Source: Pseudomonadota bacterium
GTDB lineage: Bacteria > Chloroflexota > UBA6077 > JAJPGT01
Assembly: GCA_021325655.1 (NCBI GenBank)
Contig: JAJPGT010000041.1
Location: 1-64,000, forward strand
Reading direction: 5' to 3'
Length of the DNA: 64,000 nucleotides
Within the stretch, counting starts at the first letter, position 1; each line of letters starts with the position of its first letter. This document shows, one piece after another, positions 26,422 through 35,255 of the stretch. Made by a program: the position numbers and the translations under genes. The notes below the pieces were generated by a model, which ran no database searches, was not told the DNA's origin, and saw only the letters and a list, made by a program, of their open reading frames with translations.

Positions 26422-27135
26422 ATGCGGCGCGCCTCGCTGCTCCTGATCACCCTGCTGCTCCTTGGTGGGGCTGGCTGCTCGTTCGGAGCAGCCAGTTCGT
26501 CGGCCCGGATCACCCGGCCGGCCGAAGTGGCCACGCCGGGAGCAGGGCCGAGCGGGACGAGCGCCCCGCCTTCAGCGGCCCTCGCTGCTGCTTCCACATC
26601 GGAACCACCGCCTTCGGACTTCTCGATCGACACCGTGAGCGGGGAGCGCTTCACGCTGGCCGCTCAGCGGGGCAAGGTTGTCGGGGTCTACTTCATGGCA
26701 AGCTGGTGCAGCACGTGTGTGCCCGAGACCCGGGCGTGGGGCAAGCTGCAGCAAGAGTACGCCGGGCAAGGCCTCGAGGTGCTGATCGTCTCGGCGGATC
26801 CGACAGACACGCCGGCGGACCTCGAACGCTTCCGCCAAGCCGCGCCAGGGGCACCGCAGCGATACTGGGCGATCGACACGACCGGCAGGGCGCTGGTGGC
26901 TCCCTTCCAGGTGCGCTCGCTCGACACCACGCTTCTGTTCGACCGCCAGGGGCGTCTGGCCTTCCGAGATGACCGGCCGACTCCCTATGAAACCCTGAAG
27001 CGGGAGCTCGAGCGGCTGTTGTCGCCTGAGGCGGCCTCGGGCGAGGCGACGAGCGGCCCTGGCACCGCTGCTGGCGGCCTGACGCGGGACAGGCCCGACC
27101 GGGTGTCGGGCCAACCGGCCGATGTGCCCACCTGA
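26422..27135 (+). CDS. TlpA-like thioredoxin lipoprotein
   Basis: 237 residues. An N-terminal lipoprotein signal with lipobox LGGAGC (C19), then a ~45-residue Ala/Pro/Ser linker. The thioredoxin-like domain has active site MASWCSTCVPE (C96/C99) and SLDTTLLFDRQG at the cis-Pro position. A low-complexity C-terminal extension of ~35 residues follows. It probably stands on the outer face of the membrane and receives electrons from the CcdA protein encoded next. It is a diverged paralog of the preceding gene rather than a recent copy. Confidence 0.8.
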   Translation: MRRASLLLITLLLLGGAGCSFGAASSSARITRPAEVATPGAGPSGTSAPPSAALAAASTSEPPPSDFSIDTVSGERFTLAAQRGKVVGVYFMASWCSTCVPETRAWGKLQQEYAGQGLEVLIVSADPTDTPADLERFRQAAPGAPQRYWAIDTTGRALVAPFQVRSLDTTLLFDRQGRLAFRDDRPTPYETLKRELERLLSPEAASGEATSGPGTAAGGLTRDRPDRVSGQPADVPT

Positions 27136-27200
27136 TGCCCGCACTGACGCACCGGGCTCGTGCGTCCGTACTCCTCCGACCGAGCCAAGAGTAGGAGACC

Positions 27201-27959
27201 ATGGAAGGCGCTGTGGCAGAGATCCAGGGACTCGTCACGAATTGGGTCGCCGCACTGGCGGCGCTCCTCCCCTTTGGCTACGCCTTCAGTGCGGGCATGG
27301 TGGCGGCGGTGAACCCGTGCGGCTTCGTGATGCTCCCTGCGTACCTGTCGCTGTACCTGGGCGCGCACGAGGCCACCTTCGCCGAGCGCTCACTCCTCAG
27401 CCGCGTGCTGCGGGCGCTCCTGGTTGGGATCTCCGTCTCGGGCGGCTTCGTTCTGCTGTTCGGGGCGGTGGGCCTGGCAGTCTCAGCCGGGGGGCGCTAC
27501 TTGATGGCCGCAACGCCCTGGGTGGGGGTACTGATCGGGCTGGCCCTCGTCGTGCTGGGGGTCCTGCAGCTCGCCGGAAAGAGCATCTACGCTGGGGCGT
27601 TCGAGCGGCTCGCCGAGCGGGGCACCGACCCCAAGGCCTCGACACTGCGCGGCTTCCTCCTATTCGGGCTGGCCTATGGGGCGGCGTCGCTGGGCTGCAC
27701 GCTCCCCGTCTTCCTGGTCGTCGTCGGGAGCGCCGTCGCCTCGGCCGGCTGGTTCGCCGGCACGCTCCAGTTCGTCAGCTACGGGCTGGGGATGGCGGCC
27801 ATCGTCGTGACCCTGACCATCGCCCTGGCGCTGTTCAAGCAGGGGGTGGCAACCGCGCTGCGTCGGGCCGTGCCGCACGTCCAGCAGGCCGCCGCCGTAC
27901 TGCTGCTGCTAGCTGGCGTCTATCTGGTCATCTACTGGGCGCCGTCAGTCGGGCTCTGA
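27201..27959 (+). CDS. ccdA: CcdA/DsbD-type transmembrane thiol electron carrier
   Basis: 252 residues, six hydrophobic helices. The two redox cysteines of the CcdA family are present: AAVNPCGFVMLP (C40, helix 1) and ASLGCTLPVF (C166, helix 4). CcdA passes electrons from cytoplasmic thioredoxin to extracytoplasmic TlpA/ResA-like partners, and two such partners are encoded immediately upstream. ATG 27201 has AGGAGACC just before it. Here it most likely serves mercury resistance rather than cytochrome c maturation, since no haem-ligation genes are near. Confidence 0.88.
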   Translation: MEGAVAEIQGLVTNWVAALAALLPFGYAFSAGMVAAVNPCGFVMLPAYLSLYLGAHEATFAERSLLSRVLRALLVGISVSGGFVLLFGAVGLAVSAGGRYLMAATPWVGVLIGLALVVLGVLQLAGKSIYAGAFERLAERGTDPKASTLRGFLLFGLAYGAASLGCTLPVFLVVVGSAVASAGWFAGTLQFVSYGLGMAAIVVTLTIALALFKQGVATALRRAVPHVQQAAAVLLLLAGVYLVIYWAPSVGL

Positions 27960-28317
27960 GCGCTGGGGGGATAAGCAGAGCCGAGCGCGGGCGGGCCACC
28001 TCGCGCCGCAAGGCCCACGTTCGGCGCCATCATCAGCCCGCCGGGTCTGCCCCTCAACGACCACCCACACCGTTTCCCCAGCGGCAGGGCGGATGTCAAC
28101 CTGGTACGCGCTGGATACAGGGTGCCTACCGAATACAGCGACAGTGGCTTTGCCTGCAGCCGTGGGCGTGGAACAGCCCCGCGGAGCGCGGAGCGCCGAG
28201 GGGGTGATCGTTTCAGGGGGCACGCGGAACGCGCGAGCAAGTGGCCCCACTGCGGCGGCCAGGACCGGCCGCCGCATCGCTGTCGAGCACCACGAACGCA
28301 GTAGGAGACGCTGAGCA
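27960..28317. other. 358-bp gap between ccdA and the LivHM permease gene
   Basis: No confident gene. A minus-strand frame (28349-27945) has a short protein-like patch (ATVAVFGRHPVSSAYQVDIR, WVVVEGQTRRA) but overlaps the permease start and lacks a ribosome site. It could be a decayed gene. A TAGGAG ribosome site for the permease lies near 28302. Confidence 0.4.
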
Positions 28318-30351
28318 ATGCTGTGCTCGGATGCGTGCGGGGCGCTCACCCTGCAGCTCCTGGTCTATGGCCTGACGAACGGCGCCGCGATCGTCCTCAG
28401 CGCGGTCGGGTTCACGCTCGCCTATGCCGTCGCCCGCCAGATCAACCTAGCGCATGGCAACGTTTTCGCACTGACCACAGTGGCTGTGGCCAGCCTGGCG
28501 GGAACCCTCGGCGTACCAGCGACGGCCTCGCTGGTCACGCGATGCCTTGCGTTGCTCCTGCTAGCCCTCGTCGGTGCCGGGTGCGGCGCACTCCTGAACG
28601 TGCTCGTCGAGCGCCTCGCCTTCCGCCCGTTCCGCAGGCGGCGCGACCCACTGGGGCCGTTGATCGCCACGGTCGGGCTATCGTTTGTCTTCCTGCAGCT
28701 CGCGGTGTGGTGGCGGGCCCTGGTTCCACCCGCGCGGGGGAATGCTCCAAATCCTCACCATGGGAGTATCGATGTCCCGCTGCTGTCCATGCCCGAGTTG
28801 GTACCCGCGGTCGAGCTGGGCTGGGGAGGTGTCTCGTTTACGCTCAAGGATGCCTGTGTGCTCCTCTTCGGCATAGTAGTAGCGGCCGGTGCCACCGCGC
28901 TGCTGGCCCAGACCAAAATCGGCCGGCTCCTGCGCGCCGTTGCTCAGGACCCAGAGCTGGCAGCACTGTGCGGGGCTGATCCTGGCCGCGCCACGATGCT
29001 CGCATTCGCTCTGGCGGGAGCTCTCACCGGGCTTGGCGCCGCGATCTTCGCGGCGTACTACGGGGGCGTCTACGCCCAGCATGGCTTGCGCAGCGGCCTG
29101 GCCGCAATGACCGCAGCGGTGCTCGGCGGGGTGGGCAGTCCACCCGGGGCTGTCGCCGGCGGACTCGTGCTGGGGGTGATCACCGCGTTCAGCGACTACC
29201 TGCTTGATGCCTACTGGACCCCGGCCCTGATACTGCTCCTGCTGGTTGGTCTGCTCGCCTTCAGACCGACGGGGCTACTGGCATCCGAGCCTGCCCCAAG
29301 CTCGGAGAACGTACCGCCCTCCGGGGCGCTGCCCGCCCCGAGCCATGTCCTGCACCCCCCTCGCTGGCTGCTGGCAGGCGTGTTCGGCCTGGCGGTGGTC
29401 TACCCATGGGTCGATCAGCTCTCCGGCTGGTACCGCGTCCACTCGGTCACCCTGGCACTCTTGATGGTTACCCTGGCGGTAGGGCTCAACATCGTCGTCA
29501 GCTTCGCCGGGCTGCTCGATCTGGGGTACGCGGCCTTCTTCGCGCTCGGCGCGTATACCGCTGCGATCCTGACCAGCTCGAGCAGCCAGCTTGGGGCTAT
29601 GCTCCCCTCGCCCGCCCGAGATCCGTGGCTCGCGCTGGTGGCCGCCGGCCCACTTGCGGCTGGATTCGGCCTGGCGTTCGGGCTGCCCAGCGTCCGTACC
29701 CGGGGCGAGTACCTGGCGATCGTGACCCTGGCGTTCGGTGAGATCGTCCCCAACGTTATCTGGCATCTGCCGTCCTGGACCGGTGGGCCGCGCGGAATGA
29801 GCGGCATCGCCTCGCCGCGACTGCTGCCATGGGTGTCGTCGTCCCCACCGCAGGTGTACCTTGTGGCGTTAGCGGCGGCCACGCTGGCGTGCCTGGCCGC
29901 CAGCCGGCTCGCCGCGTCGCGGACCGGGCGTGCCTGGGCAGCGGTGCGCGACGATGAGGTGGCCGCCGGGGCAGTTGGGGTGAATCCGGTGCACGCCAAG
30001 CTCCTCGCCTTTGCGATCGGCGCTGGCTACGCCGGCGTCGCCGGGGCGATCTACGCCGGCCTGCTCGGCTCTATTCTGCCGGAGCAGTTCGACTTCACTG
30101 TCTCCCTGATGGTGCTGGCCGCGGTAGTGGTGGGCGGTCGGTGGGGCATTGGCGGAGCAGTCCTCGGGGCCCTGCTCATCACGGCATACGACCGGGAGCT
30201 CGTGTATGGGGCCAACGGGGCGCTACACCTCCTCGGGACAGCGACGGGCGTCTCCGCGCTCCTCACAGCCGACCTGCGTGGGGATAACTGGGCAGTCTTC
30301 GGGCTGGCCCTGTACCTCGCAACGGTCGCCAGGACCAGCGAGGCTGGCTAA
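28318..30351 (+). CDS. LivH-LivM fused branched-chain amino acid-type ABC permease
   Basis: 677 residues. Residues 1-~320 are a LivH-type permease (INLAHGNVFALTT, AVAQDPELAALCGAD as the ATPase-contact loop, GGVGSPPGAVAGG). Residues ~345-677 are a LivM-type permease (FAGLLDLGYAAFFALGAYTAA, SVRTRGEYLAIVTLAFGEI, AVRDDEVAAGAVGVN, VVVGGRWGIGGAVLGA). Both halves retain the loop that docks on LivG/LivF. No ATPase or binding-protein gene is next to it, so partners must be encoded elsewhere. It may be an unrelated neighbour of the mer operon. The substrate could be amino acids, amides or urea. Confidence 0.88.
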   Translation: MLCSDACGALTLQLLVYGLTNGAAIVLSAVGFTLAYAVARQINLAHGNVFALTTVAVASLAGTLGVPATASLVTRCLALLLLALVGAGCGALLNVLVERLAFRPFRRRRDPLGPLIATVGLSFVFLQLAVWWRALVPPARGNAPNPHHGSIDVPLLSMPELVPAVELGWGGVSFTLKDACVLLFGIVVAAGATALLAQTKIGRLLRAVAQDPELAALCGADPGRATMLAFALAGALTGLGAAIFAAYYGGVYAQHGLRSGLAAMTAAVLGGVGSPPGAVAGGLVLGVITAFSDYLLDAYWTPALILLLLVGLLAFRPTGLLASEPAPSSENVPPSGALPAPSHVLHPPRWLLAGVFGLAVVYPWVDQLSGWYRVHSVTLALLMVTLAVGLNIVVSFAGLLDLGYAAFFALGAYTAAILTSSSSQLGAMLPSPARDPWLALVAAGPLAAGFGLAFGLPSVRTRGEYLAIVTLAFGEIVPNVIWHLPSWTGGPRGMSGIASPRLLPWVSSSPPQVYLVALAAATLACLAASRLAASRTGRAWAAVRDDEVAAGAVGVNPVHAKLLAFAIGAGYAGVAGAIYAGLLGSILPEQFDFTVSLMVLAAVVVGGRWGIGGAVLGALLITAYDRELVYGANGALHLLGTATGVSALLTADLRGDNWAVFGLALYLATVARTSEAG

Positions 30352-30433
30352 GCCTGCCCGGCCAGCCCGTTCTCCTCTTCCCACCCGGCGCCTATACTCA
30401 ACTCAGCACAGAGCTTCACGATGGCGGGCAGAG

Positions 30434-32161
30434 ATGCGGCTGGCGCTGGCCCAGATCAACGGGACTGTGGGCGACCTGCGCGGGAACACGCGCAAGATCA
30501 TCGAGTATCTGGAGCGCGCCCGGGGCGAGGGCGCCAACCTGGTCGCCTTCCCCGAGCTGGCGATTACCGGCTACCCACCCGAGGACCTGCTGCTCAAGCC
30601 GGACTTCATCCGCGAGAACCTGGCCTGCTTGGAGGAGATTGCGCGCGCCAGCCGCGACCTGATCGCCATCGTTGGCTTTGTCGACCGGGCGGAGGACCTC
30701 TACAACGCCGCCGCGGTGCTCTACGATGGCCGGCTGGCCGGCGTGTACCACAAGCAGTTCTTGCCGAACTACGGCGTGTTCGACGAAGACCGCTATTACC
30801 GGGCCGGGACCGAGACGCCACTGTTCGTCATCGGGGGAATCGCCTGCGGGGTGAGCATCTGCGAGGACATCTGGTACCCCACCGGCCCGACGGCGCTCCA
30901 GGCGCAGGCGGGGGCGCGGCTGCTGGTGAACATCAACGCCTCGCCCTACCATCGGGCCAAGCGCCTGGGCCGGGAGCGGATGCTGGGCACGCGCGCCGCC
31001 GACAACGACGTTATCGTCGCTTACGTCAATTTGGTGGGCGGGCAGGACGAGCTGGTGTTCGATGGCGCCAGCGCCATCTTCGACCAGAGCGGGAATCTGG
31101 TCGCCCGGGCGAAGTCGTTCGCGGAGGATCTGCTCGTTGCGGATGTCGACCTGGGGGCTGTCTTCCGCGCCCGGCTGCACGATCCGCTCCTGCGCAAGAT
31201 CCCCCGCCCGGCGCTGCCGGTGCTCACCCTGGGGCCGCTGCCAGGGCCAGAGCCGCCGGCCAGCCGCACGGCCCGCGTCGAGCCGGCGCCGGGACCGCTG
31301 GAGGAGGTATATCGGGCGCTGGTGCTGGGGACGCGCGACTACGTCGGCAAGAACCGCTTCGAAGCCGTCGTCATCGGCCTCTCGGGCGGGATCGACTCCA
31401 GCCTGGTAGCGGCCATCGCGGTCGACGCACTCGGTCCCCAGCGGGTGGTTGGGGTCTGGATGCCATCGCGCTACTCCAGCCAGGGGAGCCAGGACGACGC
31501 CCGCCGTCTGGCGGAGAACCTGGGCATCCGGCTGCTCACCCTGCCTATCGAGGGGCCGTTTCGCGCCGTGCTCGAGGCGCTGGAGCCACACTTCGCCGGC
31601 CTCCAGCCGAACGAGACGGAGGAGAACATCCAGGCCCGGCTGCGCGGGCTGTACCTGATGGCGCTCTCGAACAAGTTCGGCTGGCTGGTGCTGACGACCG
31701 GAAACAAGAGCGAGATGGCGACCGGCTATGCCACCCTCTACGGCGACATGGCCGGCGGCTTCGCCGTCATCAAAGACGTCTTCAAAACGCTCGTCTTCGC
31801 ACTCTGCCGCGACCTGAATGCCCGCGCCGGGCGCGAGATCATCCCGGAGAGCGTGCTTGCCAAGCCGCCCTCAGCCGAGCTTCGCCCGAACCAGAAGGAC
31901 GTGGATAGCCTGCCGCCCTACGACGTGCTTGACCCGATCCTGCAGGCGTATGTGGAAGAGGACGTCCTGCCGGAGGAGCTGGTCGCCCGCGGTGCGCCGC
32001 CCGACGCGGTGGAGCGCGCGGTGCGCCTGGTGGAGCGGAGCGAGTACAAGCGCCGCCAGGCTCCCCCGGGGGTGAAGATCACTCCTCGCGCCTTCGGCCG
32101 CGACCGCCGCTTGCCGATCACCAACGCCTACCGGCCGGCGAGCGTTGAGAAGGGAGGATAA
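30434..32161 (+). CDS. nadE: Glutamine-dependent NAD synthetase
   Basis: 575 residues from ATG 30434. The N-terminal glutaminase (nitrilase fold) has the E41/K107/C143 triad (AFPELAITGY, YHKQFLPNYG, SICEDIW). The C-terminal ATP-pyrophosphatase domain has GLSGGIDSS (317-323) and TTGNKSEMATGY. It converts deamido-NAD to NAD using glutamine-derived ammonia, the last step of NAD synthesis. Length is right for the glutamine-dependent form. Two nucleotides separate its stop from the following SDR gene, so they are co-transcribed. Confidence 0.96.
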   Translation: MRLALAQINGTVGDLRGNTRKIIEYLERARGEGANLVAFPELAITGYPPEDLLLKPDFIRENLACLEEIARASRDLIAIVGFVDRAEDLYNAAAVLYDGRLAGVYHKQFLPNYGVFDEDRYYRAGTETPLFVIGGIACGVSICEDIWYPTGPTALQAQAGARLLVNINASPYHRAKRLGRERMLGTRAADNDVIVAYVNLVGGQDELVFDGASAIFDQSGNLVARAKSFAEDLLVADVDLGAVFRARLHDPLLRKIPRPALPVLTLGPLPGPEPPASRTARVEPAPGPLEEVYRALVLGTRDYVGKNRFEAVVIGLSGGIDSSLVAAIAVDALGPQRVVGVWMPSRYSSQGSQDDARRLAENLGIRLLTLPIEGPFRAVLEALEPHFAGLQPNETEENIQARLRGLYLMALSNKFGWLVLTTGNKSEMATGYATLYGDMAGGFAVIKDVFKTLVFALCRDLNARAGREIIPESVLAKPPSAELRPNQKDVDSLPPYDVLDPILQAYVEEDVLPEELVARGAPPDAVERAVRLVERSEYKRRQAPPGVKITPRAFGRDRRLPITNAYRPASVEKGG

Positions 32162-32163
32162 GG

Positions 32164-32931
32164 ATGCCGAACACGCTCCGGCTCGACAATCAGGTTGCGC
32201 TCATCACCGGCGGCGCCAGCGGGCTGGGCGCCGCCACTGCCCGTCGCTTTGCCGCCGCGGGCGCCCGGGTCGCCCTAGCGGACCTCCCCAGACAGGAGGA
32301 GCTGGCGGCGCAGGTGCAGGCGGACTGCCGCGAGCAGGGCGCTGAGACGCTCTTCATCCCCACCGACGTGACCGACCTGGCCAGCCTCGAGCAGATGGTG
32401 CGGGGTGTGGTCCAGCGCTTCGGCCGACTGGACGTCCTGGTCAACAGCGCCGGCACCGCCATCCGCAAGCCCGCGCTCGAGTTCACCGAGTGCGACTGGG
32501 ACGTGGTTCTGGACATCAACCTCAAAGGCACCTTCTTCGCCGCCCAGGCGGCGGCGCGGCAGATGGCGCAGCAAGGCGGGGGAGCGATCATCAACCTCGC
32601 CTCCATCTTTGGCCTGGTGGGCGGCCCCAACCGCGCCTCCTACTGTGCTAGCAAAGGCGGGGTGGTCCTGCTGACCAAGGCGCTGGCGGTGGAGTGGGCG
32701 CCGCTAAAGATCCGGGTGAACGCCATCGCCCCCACCTTCGTCCCCACCCCGCTCAACGCGGAGTACCTGGCAGATCCGGCGGTTCGGGCCGACCTGCTGA
32801 GCCGGACCCCGATGGGCACCTACGCCGAGCCCGAGGATGTGGCCTGGGCGGCGCTGTACCTGGCCAGCCCCGCCGCCCGCTACGTCACCGGGATCACCCT
32901 CCCCGTCGACGCCGGCTGGCTCGCGCAGTAG
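32164..32931 (+). CDS. SDR-family oxidoreductase
   Basis: 255 residues. Classical short-chain dehydrogenase: cofactor motif ITGGASGLGAA (from residue 14), NSAG, the catalytic Ser in INLASIFG, and YCASKGG giving YxxxK. The closing ITLPVDAGWLAQ is typical of FabG- or gluconate-dehydrogenase-like members. An Asp after beta-2 (ALADLPRQ) suggests NAD rather than NADP. It follows nadE by 2 nt, with the ribosome site GGGAGG inside the nadE end. Substrate unknown. Confidence 0.88.
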   Translation: MPNTLRLDNQVALITGGASGLGAATARRFAAAGARVALADLPRQEELAAQVQADCREQGAETLFIPTDVTDLASLEQMVRGVVQRFGRLDVLVNSAGTAIRKPALEFTECDWDVVLDINLKGTFFAAQAAARQMAQQGGGAIINLASIFGLVGGPNRASYCASKGGVVLLTKALAVEWAPLKIRVNAIAPTFVPTPLNAEYLADPAVRADLLSRTPMGTYAEPEDVAWAALYLASPAARYVTGITLPVDAGWLAQ

Positions 32932-32952
32932 CACCCCGGTGTGCTGAAGAGG

Positions 32953-32968
32953 CCACGCCGCGGCGTGG
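32953..32968. repeat. 16-bp perfect palindrome after the SDR gene
   Basis: CCACGCCGCGGCGTGG reads identically on both strands and lies 21 nt after the SDR stop. It has no loop and no T-tract, so it is a poor terminator. It may be a protein-binding dyad or chance in GC-rich DNA. Confidence 0.3.
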
Positions 32969-33132
32969 GCGCGCCACCGGGGCGGCCAGCGCGCGCTGAG
33001 GGTTCAGCGGGTCGCGGCGGCTGAATGGGGCTGAAATAGGCGGTTAGCTGCTCGAAACTTGGCTCGAACGGAGACACCAGGGCCGTTTGGCGCTAGAATG
33101 GAGTGGGAAAAGGCCGTTCGGGGTGCAACGAA

Positions 33133-33462
33133 ATGGTTGCTGTACCAACACCAATGATACGTGTAGGGATGCGGGTTGTGGATGCTCATGGAGTGCCGAT
33201 CGGGGTCGTGAAGCGGGTGCTCACCCGCGGCGAGGTGCTGCGCTGGCCGCACGTCCACCGCGACAGCCTTCCGCCGGAGCAGGACTTCCCCTTCATCATT
33301 GTCGAGGCGCGCAGCCACCACTCTCTCGGCCACCCCTACTACGGCTACTACATCCCCTGCCACGCGGTGGTCGAGGTCGATGACCAGGCTGTCCGCCTGA
33401 GTGGAGTTCAGGCTGACCTTGACAACCTCGGCTGGGACAGCAAGCCGGGCTTCTTGCCGTAA
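33133..33462 (+). CDS. PRC-barrel/DUF2171-like small protein
   Basis: 109 residues from ATG 33133 (ATG 33154 is an alternative). The core RVVDAHGVPIGVVKRVL, followed by YIPCHAVVEVDDQAVRL, has the pattern of a PRC-barrel or DUF2171 fold: a strand, G.xIG.V turn, and a C-terminal 'IP...V' strand. Such domains are small beta-barrels found in RNA-processing and photosynthetic proteins and as stress-related singles. It is convergent with the encapsulin operon. Confidence 0.7.
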   Translation: MVAVPTPMIRVGMRVVDAHGVPIGVVKRVLTRGEVLRWPHVHRDSLPPEQDFPFIIVEARSHHSLGHPYYGYYIPCHAVVEVDDQAVRLSGVQADLDNLGWDSKPGFLP

Positions 33463-33508
33463 GCCTGTGGCAAGCCGCGGGGTGAGCCACCGCGGCCTCT
33501 TGGCAGGC
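33463..33508. terminator. Hairpin between convergent genes
   Basis: It begins immediately after the TAA of the DUF2171-like gene. The inner stem is GCCGCGG (33474-33480) with CCGCGGC (33490-33496). The outer stem is GCCTG (33463-33467) with CAGGC (33504-33508). It lies 14 nt beyond the encapsulin stop on the other strand, so it could terminate both. There is no T-tract. Confidence 0.5.
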
Positions 33509-33521
33509 GGAACGGCAGTGT

Positions 33522-34409
33522 TTAGGCAGAGCCCCCGGCGCGGCCGCGCGGCCCTGACTGGCTGCCCTGTGGGGTGTAGGTCAGGATGGCGCCGGGGCGC
33601 CGAATGCGCAGCACCAGGCTCTCCAGCACCCGGAAGTGGTGGTTCAGGTTGCTGCTCTCTACGTAGGCCGTGGTCAGGTCCAGCCCGATGGCGATGTCCA
33701 TGTTCTGCGCCCCGCTGTCCACCAGGATGGCAGACGGCTCGGGGAGCACCGCGCTGGGGTAGACGCCCCGGCGCGCCAGCTTCTCCACCTGCTCCAGCTC
33801 CAGCACACCGGTCGCATCGAACACGCGATTGAGCTGGGCGTACAGCCGCGGGCTGACCACCAGCGCGTAGGGGCCGGTGAAGCCCTGGGCGATGAGCGCC
33901 TGCACCCCGGCTACCACGTCGGCGAAAGCACTGCCCATCTGGCTCCAGTCGCTCATCGGCAGGGTCTGGCGCCCATCCACAGTGGTCAGGCCCGGCAGGC
34001 CCAGCGCCTCGTCCCCCTGGAAGATCAGCGTATCTTCCGCCAGCGCCGTGGCTGAGGCGGCCGCGGCCGCCTTGCCCGTGTCGAGCGGCACCCCGAACTG
34101 CTGATCCGCCTCCAGATCGCGCCAGTGCATCCAGAAGTCTTTGTAGATTAATGGGAGGGGGAGGAACTGGCGGCGCTCGGTGGCGATCGCCTCGCCTTCC
34201 TTGTTGCCCAGCAGGTCGATCTGGCCGGCGCTTCGGCCCAGGATCGTGTCGTTCTGGATCACCTCCACCCCCGGGCCGAACGGCCCGACGATGGAGATGA
34301 TGCGCCGGCCAACCAGCACCGCCTGAGCGGTCTGGACCACCGCCTGGTCGAGCGCCTGCCATTGCTGCTGGGTAAGTGGTGCCTGACCGCGCTGCAAGTA
34401 CTCCGCCAT
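33522..34409 (-). CDS. Encapsulin shell protein (family 1, HK97 fold)
   Basis: 295 residues from ATG 34407-34409 (GGGAGAGGG upstream on the minus strand). It shows the family-1 encapsulin course: an N-terminal helix QAPLTQQQWQALDQAVVQTA, then VGRRIISIVGPFGPGVEV. FLPLPLIYKDFWMHWRDLE lies in the E-loop region. AAAASATALAEDTLIFQGDEALGLPGL is the spine helix, and GPYALVVSPRLYAQLNRV leads into the A-domain. SAILVDSGAQNMDIAIGLDLTTAYVE closes the fold. Such shells self-assemble into 20-40 nm compartments around a cargo enzyme. The presumed cargo gene lies 65 nt upstream. The last ~15 residues are a Gly/Ser/Arg-rich tail. Confidence 0.93.
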   Translation of the reverse strand: MAEYLQRGQAPLTQQQWQALDQAVVQTAQAVLVGRRIISIVGPFGPGVEVIQNDTILGRSAGQIDLLGNKEGEAIATERRQFLPLPLIYKDFWMHWRDLEADQQFGVPLDTGKAAAAASATALAEDTLIFQGDEALGLPGLTTVDGRQTLPMSDWSQMGSAFADVVAGVQALIAQGFTGPYALVVSPRLYAQLNRVFDATGVLELEQVEKLARRGVYPSAVLPEPSAILVDSGAQNMDIAIGLDLTTAYVESSNLNHHFRVLESLVLRIRRPGAILTYTPQGSQSGPRGRAGGSA

Positions 34410-34474
34410 GAAGCCCTCTCCCGCTGTCTCCCGTTCCCGCTGAGCACGCCGCCGACCGGCGGCTACACCACCGG

Positions 34475-35068
34475 TCAATTCTCGAAGACCGCGCTGTGCA
34501 GGATGCGGTAGCCGCTGGACAGGCAGTCGCTCTCTGAGCGCAAGGTGTTCGGCTGGTAATCGCGGGGGACAACGACGTAGTTGAATTGCCAGATGGGACT
34601 GTACTTCTCCATCCCCGGGATAGAGTCATAGATGTTGAGCTGCCCGGGGACCAGCTCTGGCGGACGTTTCAGCTTGCCCGCGTCGTCCAGCTCGACGTTG
34701 TAGACGATCTGGTATTCCTGGGCGACCTTCACCCGGGATGGGTCGACGTCGATCTCGCCGAGGTCCACCGCGTAGACGATCTTCCCGTCGAACCAGACGC
34801 GCTCCATTACCTGGTTGAAGGGGTTGTTGTAGTCAAGCTGCTCGACGCCGTTGGCCCCGATGCCGGCCGGCGGCTCCCCGAGCCGCACCTCACCGCCGCG
34901 CACCGTCCAGCCAGCGCTCTCGATCTCCGCCGCTGGCAGGGGGCTCAGCCTCATGCCGGCCGAGGGGGGCGGCGCGCCTCCTGGGGCAGGCCCGGGGGCC
35001 GAGCCAAGCGGCACGCCCAGCAGGCTGCCGACGGTCAGCCTCGGCGCGGCGCGTTCCTGCTCCGCCAT
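34475..35068 (-). CDS. Probable encapsulin cargo of unknown type, N-terminal loading motif
   Basis: 197 residues from ATG 35066-35068 (GGAGG and GAAGGG upstream). Residues 10-18, RLTVGSLLG, match the encapsulin cargo-loading consensus (LTVGSL), here at the N-terminus instead of the usual C-terminus. A Pro/Gly/Ala-rich flexible linker follows (19-45). The globular part (about 50-197) contains YNNPFNQVMERVWFDGKIVYAVDLGEIDVD, then PGMEKYSPIWQFNYVVVPRDY and DCLSSGYRI. I see no ferritin, peroxidase, hemerythrin or desulfurase motif, and only one cysteine. It is transcribed immediately before the shell gene. Cargo status is inferred from motif plus operon; the biochemical role is unknown. Confidence 0.75.
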   Translation of the reverse strand: MAEQERAAPRLTVGSLLGVPLGSAPGPAPGGAPPPSAGMRLSPLPAAEIESAGWTVRGGEVRLGEPPAGIGANGVEQLDYNNPFNQVMERVWFDGKIVYAVDLGEIDVDPSRVKVAQEYQIVYNVELDDAGKLKRPPELVPGQLNIYDSIPGMEKYSPIWQFNYVVVPRDYQPNTLRSESDCLSSGYRILHSAVFEN

Positions 35069-35255
35069 GACACCCTTCCACCTCCGGGAACGTGCGCGTC
35101 GCGCCACCGCCACCTGGGACGGGCGCGACCCGGCCCGCATTGTTGCAAGTTTCGCGCCCGCTTCTCCTGGTCCGCAACCCGCCGATCCACTCGCCGCGGC
35201 CGCGCTGGCTTGGCCCGCGCCAGGCACAATACCGGCCAGCACAGGCATGGGGAGC

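Noticed and set aside
27945-28349. Minus-strand frame of 134 codons between ccdA and the LivHM gene
   Set aside because: It has a short protein-like patch but no ribosome site, overlaps the permease start and matches no family I know; recorded as a possible remnant only.
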